Part shown: one piece after another, positions 4,935-7,086 of the stretch
How positions within the stretch are numbered: the stretch's first letter is position 1
Layout: each line of letters opens with the position of its first letter
NCBI GenBank assembly: GCA_902496345.1
Contig: CABVAP010000119.1
Span: 1 to 7,086, forward strand
DNA: 7,086 nucleotides
Source: an uncultured Eubacteriales bacterium
GTDB taxonomy: Bacteria; Bacillota; Clostridia; Lachnospirales; CAG-274
Direction: 5' to 3'
Notes under the pieces: generated by a model
The model's input: only the letters and a program-made list of their open reading frames with translations
Told to the model about the DNA's origin: nothing
Database searches by the model: none
Position numbers and translations under genes: made by a program

Positions 4935-6116
4935 TTAATTATCTTTTTTCAAAAGTTTTTTGTATGTTTTGTCTATGAATATTGCACCTAAAGGAGCTGT
5001 TATTATGATAGAAATAACTGCTGAAGTTAAAACTGTTTGACCACAAGCAAGTCCAAGAGAAAGTGGAACGCCACCTATTGCAGCCTGTACAGTTGCTTTA
5101 GGAAGATATGCTCCCATACAAAATAGTCTTTCCTTGAATTTAACTTTTGTTTTTGCAAGGCATAATGAAACTCCTGTGACTCTGAAAATAAGGCATAAAA
5201 GGACAAGTATGATTACGGCAACGCCGGCAGTGTACGCATAACTAAGGTCAACTAATGCTCCGACTAAAACAAAAAGTAGAATTTCGCCACCAGTCCAAAG
5301 AGCATTGAAACCACCTGAAAGCTTTTTTGCAATCGCTGGAACTTTTTTGTACAACACACAACCGAATATCATAACAGCAATTAGTGAGGAAATAGGTAAA
5401 ATTCCATCTAAGCTACTTTCAATTTGACAGAAGAAAAAGCATATACTTAAAATTATGATGATTTTAATGCTATTTTTTATTTCGACTTTTTTGCATATTT
5501 CAGAAAAAATAAGTCCTGTGATAATCCCTAAAATTATTCCCATAACAATAGAAACCGGAATTGATAATAAATTTAAAACAGACATATTTCCGTTTTGTAC
5601 AAGTGATGTAAAGGAAGTAAACAACACGATAACAAAAACATCGTCAGCAGATGCTCCGGCCAAAATCATCTGGGGAATACCTTCTTTTGTACCATACTTA
5701 TTTTCAATAAGATTTATCATTCTAGGTACAACAACAGCAGGTGAAACAGCTGCGATGACAGAACCAAGTAACGCTGCCTCTGCATAGCTAATATTTAAAA
5801 AAATAGGTGCTAAAATAGTATATCCAATAATTTCACAACAGGCTGGCAAAAAACACATACAAAAAGCAGGTCTACCAACTTTTTTTAGGTCTGATATGTT
5901 AAGGGTAAGTCCGGCCCTCATAAGTATTATTATAAGTGCAAATTTCCTTAAATCAGCCGAGATATTAAGTATACTATCATCAAGCAGATTAAGTGCATAA
6001 GGGCTTAAAATAATACCCACTATAATCATACCTAGAATAGAGGGTAGTTTTATCTTTTTGAATATCCAACCCCCTAAAAGACCAAAAGAAAAAATAAGTG
6101 CAATACTTGTCAACAT
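4935..6116 (-). CDS. cation:proton antiporter, NHA (SLC9B-like) type of CPA2, under fluoride riboswitch control
   Basis: This is a 393-residue polytopic membrane protein with about 12 hydrophobic segments, matching the Na+/H+ exchanger fold. Diagnostic motifs fit the NHA/SLC9B branch: RAGLTL (67-72), SPAVVVPRM (125-133), the ion-binding Asp pair in GASADDVF (154-161; D158, D159) and PKATVQAA (339-346, K340). The family exchanges Na+ or Li+ for H+ across the cytoplasmic membrane. The fold and both Asp are intact, so it should be active. ATG at 6116 is preceded by a perfect AAGGAGG nine bases upstream (6126-6132). The gene stands alone between its own riboswitch leader and terminator. Fluoride riboswitches are known to control fluoride exporters (CrcB/Fluc, CLC-F) and also some Na+/H+ antiporters. 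The likely role is therefore fluoride tolerance, either by restoring pH and ion balance or by moving fluoride itself. The transported ion cannot be settled from sequence. Confidence 0.9.
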   Translation of the reverse strand: MLTSIALIFSFGLLGGWIFKKIKLPSILGMIIVGIILSPYALNLLDDSILNISADLRKFALIIILMRAGLTLNISDLKKVGRPAFCMCFLPACCEIIGYTILAPIFLNISYAEAALLGSVIAAVSPAVVVPRMINLIENKYGTKEGIPQMILAGASADDVFVIVLFTSFTSLVQNGNMSVLNLLSIPVSIVMGIILGIITGLIFSEICKKVEIKNSIKIIIILSICFFFCQIESSLDGILPISSLIAVMIFGCVLYKKVPAIAKKLSGGFNALWTGGEILLFVLVGALVDLSYAYTAGVAVIILVLLCLIFRVTGVSLCLAKTKVKFKERLFCMGAYLPKATVQAAIGGVPLSLGLACGQTVLTSAVISIIITAPLGAIFIDKTYKKLLKKDN

Positions 6117-6155
6117 AAGAAAATTCCTCCTTATCAGTTTGTTATTTTTTTAAAT

Positions 6156-6197
6156 AAAAAAAGCCAATAACCCTGTACAATACAGAAGTCATCAGCT
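6156..6197 (-). terminator. riboswitch-controlled terminator (expression platform)
   Basis: On the minus strand the aptamer's 3' segment AGCTGATGACTTCTGTA (6197-6181) can fold back on TACAGGGTTATTGGCT (6177-6162) through a TTG loop. The fold has several G·U pairs and one bulge, and is followed directly by a T tract (6162-6156). The 5' arm contains the aptamer's GCTGATGAC motif and pseudoknot strand, so aptamer and terminator are mutually exclusive. Ligand binding should prevent termination and turn the antiporter on. Confidence 0.85.
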
Positions 6198-6239
6198 TAA
6201 TAAGCAGTTTTGAATAAATCAAGGGAGAACCTCATTCCC
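6183..6239 (-). promoter_or_regulatory. fluoride riboswitch (crcB motif) aptamer
   Basis: Reading the minus strand, GGGA (6239-6236) pairs with TCCC (6226-6223) as P1 around a loop containing ATGAGGTTC. A linker of about 15 bases includes a small TTGA/TCAA hairpin. Then AAACTGC leads into GCTT/AAGC (P3) and the highly conserved GCTGATGAC. Loop bases GAGGTT (6233-6228) can pair with GACTTC (6190-6185) to form the pseudoknot, with two G·U pairs. Order and conserved words match the crystallised Thermotoga petrophila fluoride aptamer as I recall it. It lies between a sigma-A promoter and an antiporter gene. Fluoride with Mg2+ is the known ligand. Confidence 0.93.
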
Positions 6240-6261
6240 AAAACAATATCCATTTTTCCTT

Positions 6262-6289
6262 ATTATACATCAAACAAAATTTTTGTAAA
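6262..6289 (-). promoter_or_regulatory. sigma-A promoter of the riboswitch-antiporter unit
   Basis: On the minus strand TTTACA (6284-6289) and a perfect TATAAT (6262-6267) are 16 bases apart. Transcription should begin near 6255, about 15 bases before the aptamer. The leader to the start codon would be about 140 bases. Confidence 0.75.
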
Positions 6290-6342
6290 TATACAGTCAG
6301 TATTTATTACAAAAAACTGAAACCCTAAAGTTTTGCCTAAAC

Positions 6343-6370
6343 TTGACAAAATTAAAATAAATTATATAAT
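6343..6370 (+). promoter_or_regulatory. consensus sigma-A promoter of the GNAT gene
   Basis: Perfect TTGACA (6343-6348) and perfect TATAAT (6365-6370) are separated by 16 bases. The start point should fall near 6377. AAGTTT (6328-6333) and AAACTT (6339-6344) form a 6-bp inverted repeat touching the -35, a possible operator. It is divergent from the riboswitch promoter about 55 bases away. Confidence 0.85.
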
Positions 6371-6427
6371 ATCTATATGGATATAAAAGAATGTAAAAAC
6401 ATAATAAACGTAATAGAGGGTAGGGTT

Positions 6428-7072
6428 ATGGATAATAAGAATAAGTTGGTACAGAAAAAACTTTCAATTGAGGAACTTTACGAACTTTATAATAAATATA
6501 TGAAATTTGACTTTCCAGATGATGAACTCAAAAAGTTTGAACATCTTAAACAATTGATTGAAGAAAAGAAATATTTATGTACAGGTTTTTTCGAAAATGA
6601 TGAGTTAAAATCTTATATGCTTTTTACTTACGAAAATGAAAAATCGCCTATATGTACATTGGATTTTTTTGCAGTAAATCCTAAATACAGAAATTCTGGA
6701 ATAGGTTCAAAAACTATAGAGTTAATAAAGTCACAAAAAGATTTTTTTGAGGACGGAATAATTGCTGAAATTGAAGACCCTGATTTTGCGAAAACAAAAG
6801 AGGAAAAAGAAATTCAAGAAAAACGTTTTGAATTTTACAAGAAAAATGGATTTATTTTGACAGGAATAAAAAGTGTATGTTTTGATGTACATTTTTTAAT
6901 AATTTATTTGCCACAAAAGAATCGTTTGGGTGATGCTGAAATATCAAAAAATTTAGATTTAATATACAAAGCTATATTCCCAAAATCAGACTATGAAAAA
7001 GAAATAAAAATATTTCAGGCTGTCGATAAAGCCGACAGCCTTGCAAAAAATCAACGATTTTTTGCAAATTAA
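6428..7072 (+). CDS. GNAT-family N-acetyltransferase, substrate unknown
   Basis: The 214-residue protein has the GNAT core in its middle. FFAVNPKYRNSGIGSKTIELI (80-100) contains motif A, with the acetyl-CoA pyrophosphate loop R88-x-x-G-x-G. FEFYKKNGF (134-142) is the usual motif B region before the last strand. Residues 1-50 are helical and charged, and the C-terminus (about 165-214) extends past the usual domain. GNAT enzymes move an acetyl group from acetyl-CoA to an amine, and nothing here identifies the acceptor. ATG at 6428 is chosen over the in-frame ATG at 6377. The consensus promoter puts the transcription start at about 6377, and AGAGGG (6415-6420) is a fair Shine-Dalgarno for 6428. 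The earlier ATG would be leaderless. The last 17 or so codons lie in two strong hairpins, so the C-terminus may be a late addition. Confidence 0.85.
   Translation: MDNKNKLVQKKLSIEELYELYNKYMKFDFPDDELKKFEHLKQLIEEKKYLCTGFFENDELKSYMLFTYENEKSPICTLDFFAVNPKYRNSGIGSKTIELIKSQKDFFEDGIIAEIEDPDFAKTKEEKEIQEKRFEFYKKNGFILTGIKSVCFDVHFLIIYLPQKNRLGDAEISKNLDLIYKAIFPKSDYEKEIKIFQAVDKADSLAKNQRFFAN
7018..7067 (+). repeat. two back-to-back hairpins inside the 3' end of the GNAT gene
   Basis: GGCTGTCG (7018-7025) pairs perfectly with CGACAGCC (7033-7040). Immediately after, TTGCAAAAAATC (7041-7052) pairs perfectly with GATTTTTTGCAA (7056-7067) around a 3-base loop. Both are within the coding frame and end three bases before the stop codon. 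The first is much more GC-rich than the surroundings. Neither is followed by a clean T tract, so a simple terminator is not shown. Confidence 0.65.
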
Positions 7073-7086
7073 ACTAGATGAGTAAA

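Noticed and set aside
5455..5787. Open frame on the + strand opposite the antiporter
   Set aside because: It is a mirror of the hydrophobic coding sequence, with no Shine-Dalgarno or recognisable domain.
7078..7086. ATGAGTAAA at the window end as the start of a next gene
   Set aside because: There are only three codons and no Shine-Dalgarno upstream.

Overview
The window comes from a low-GC, AT-rich, probably spore-forming Clostridia-type Firmicute. The grounds are very AT-rich spacers, AGGAGG-type ribosome binding sites, an AbrB transition-state regulator, a spmA-spmB spore maturation operon, and a YfmM-like ABC-F ATPase typical of Gram-positive bacteria. No mobile element, CRISPR array, tRNA or rRNA gene was seen.

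Layout. Positions 1-100 hold what may be the tail of a + strand gene and its terminator. Positions 101-1110 hold a minus-strand pair: an XRE-family helix-turn-helix regulator with a 10-bp inverted repeat beside its promoter, then an Asn/Gly/Tyr-rich protein whose C-terminal half resembles a degenerate ferritin-like four-helix domain. Next comes abrB (minus), with a clear sigma-A promoter and a terminator. A 450-base AT-rich spacer with a 14-bp inverted repeat separates abrB from the divergent, translationally coupled spmA-spmB pair (+). spmB converges on the ABC-F gene (minus) with one base between the two stop codons.

The most informative locus is 4870-6290. A cation:proton antiporter of the NHA (SLC9B-like) branch of CPA2 is preceded, on the minus strand, by a complete fluoride riboswitch (crcB motif). 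The order is promoter, aptamer with recognisable P1, pseudoknot and GCTGATGAC motif, overlapping intrinsic terminator, strong Shine-Dalgarno, start codon. This predicts a fluoride-induced antiporter, with fluoride turning transcription on by preventing the terminator.

A GNAT-family acetyltransferase with a near-perfect sigma-A promoter is transcribed divergently from the riboswitch unit. Its last 17 or so codons coincide with two strong back-to-back hairpins.

The sporulation theme (abrB, spmAB, perhaps the Asn-rich protein) and the stress/ion theme (fluoride antiporter, ABC-F, GNAT) look like ordinary chromosomal neighbours rather than one system. No clearly new multi-gene system is evident. 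The best leads are the riboswitch-antiporter unit, the XRE/degenerate-ferritin pair and several unexplained inverted repeats.
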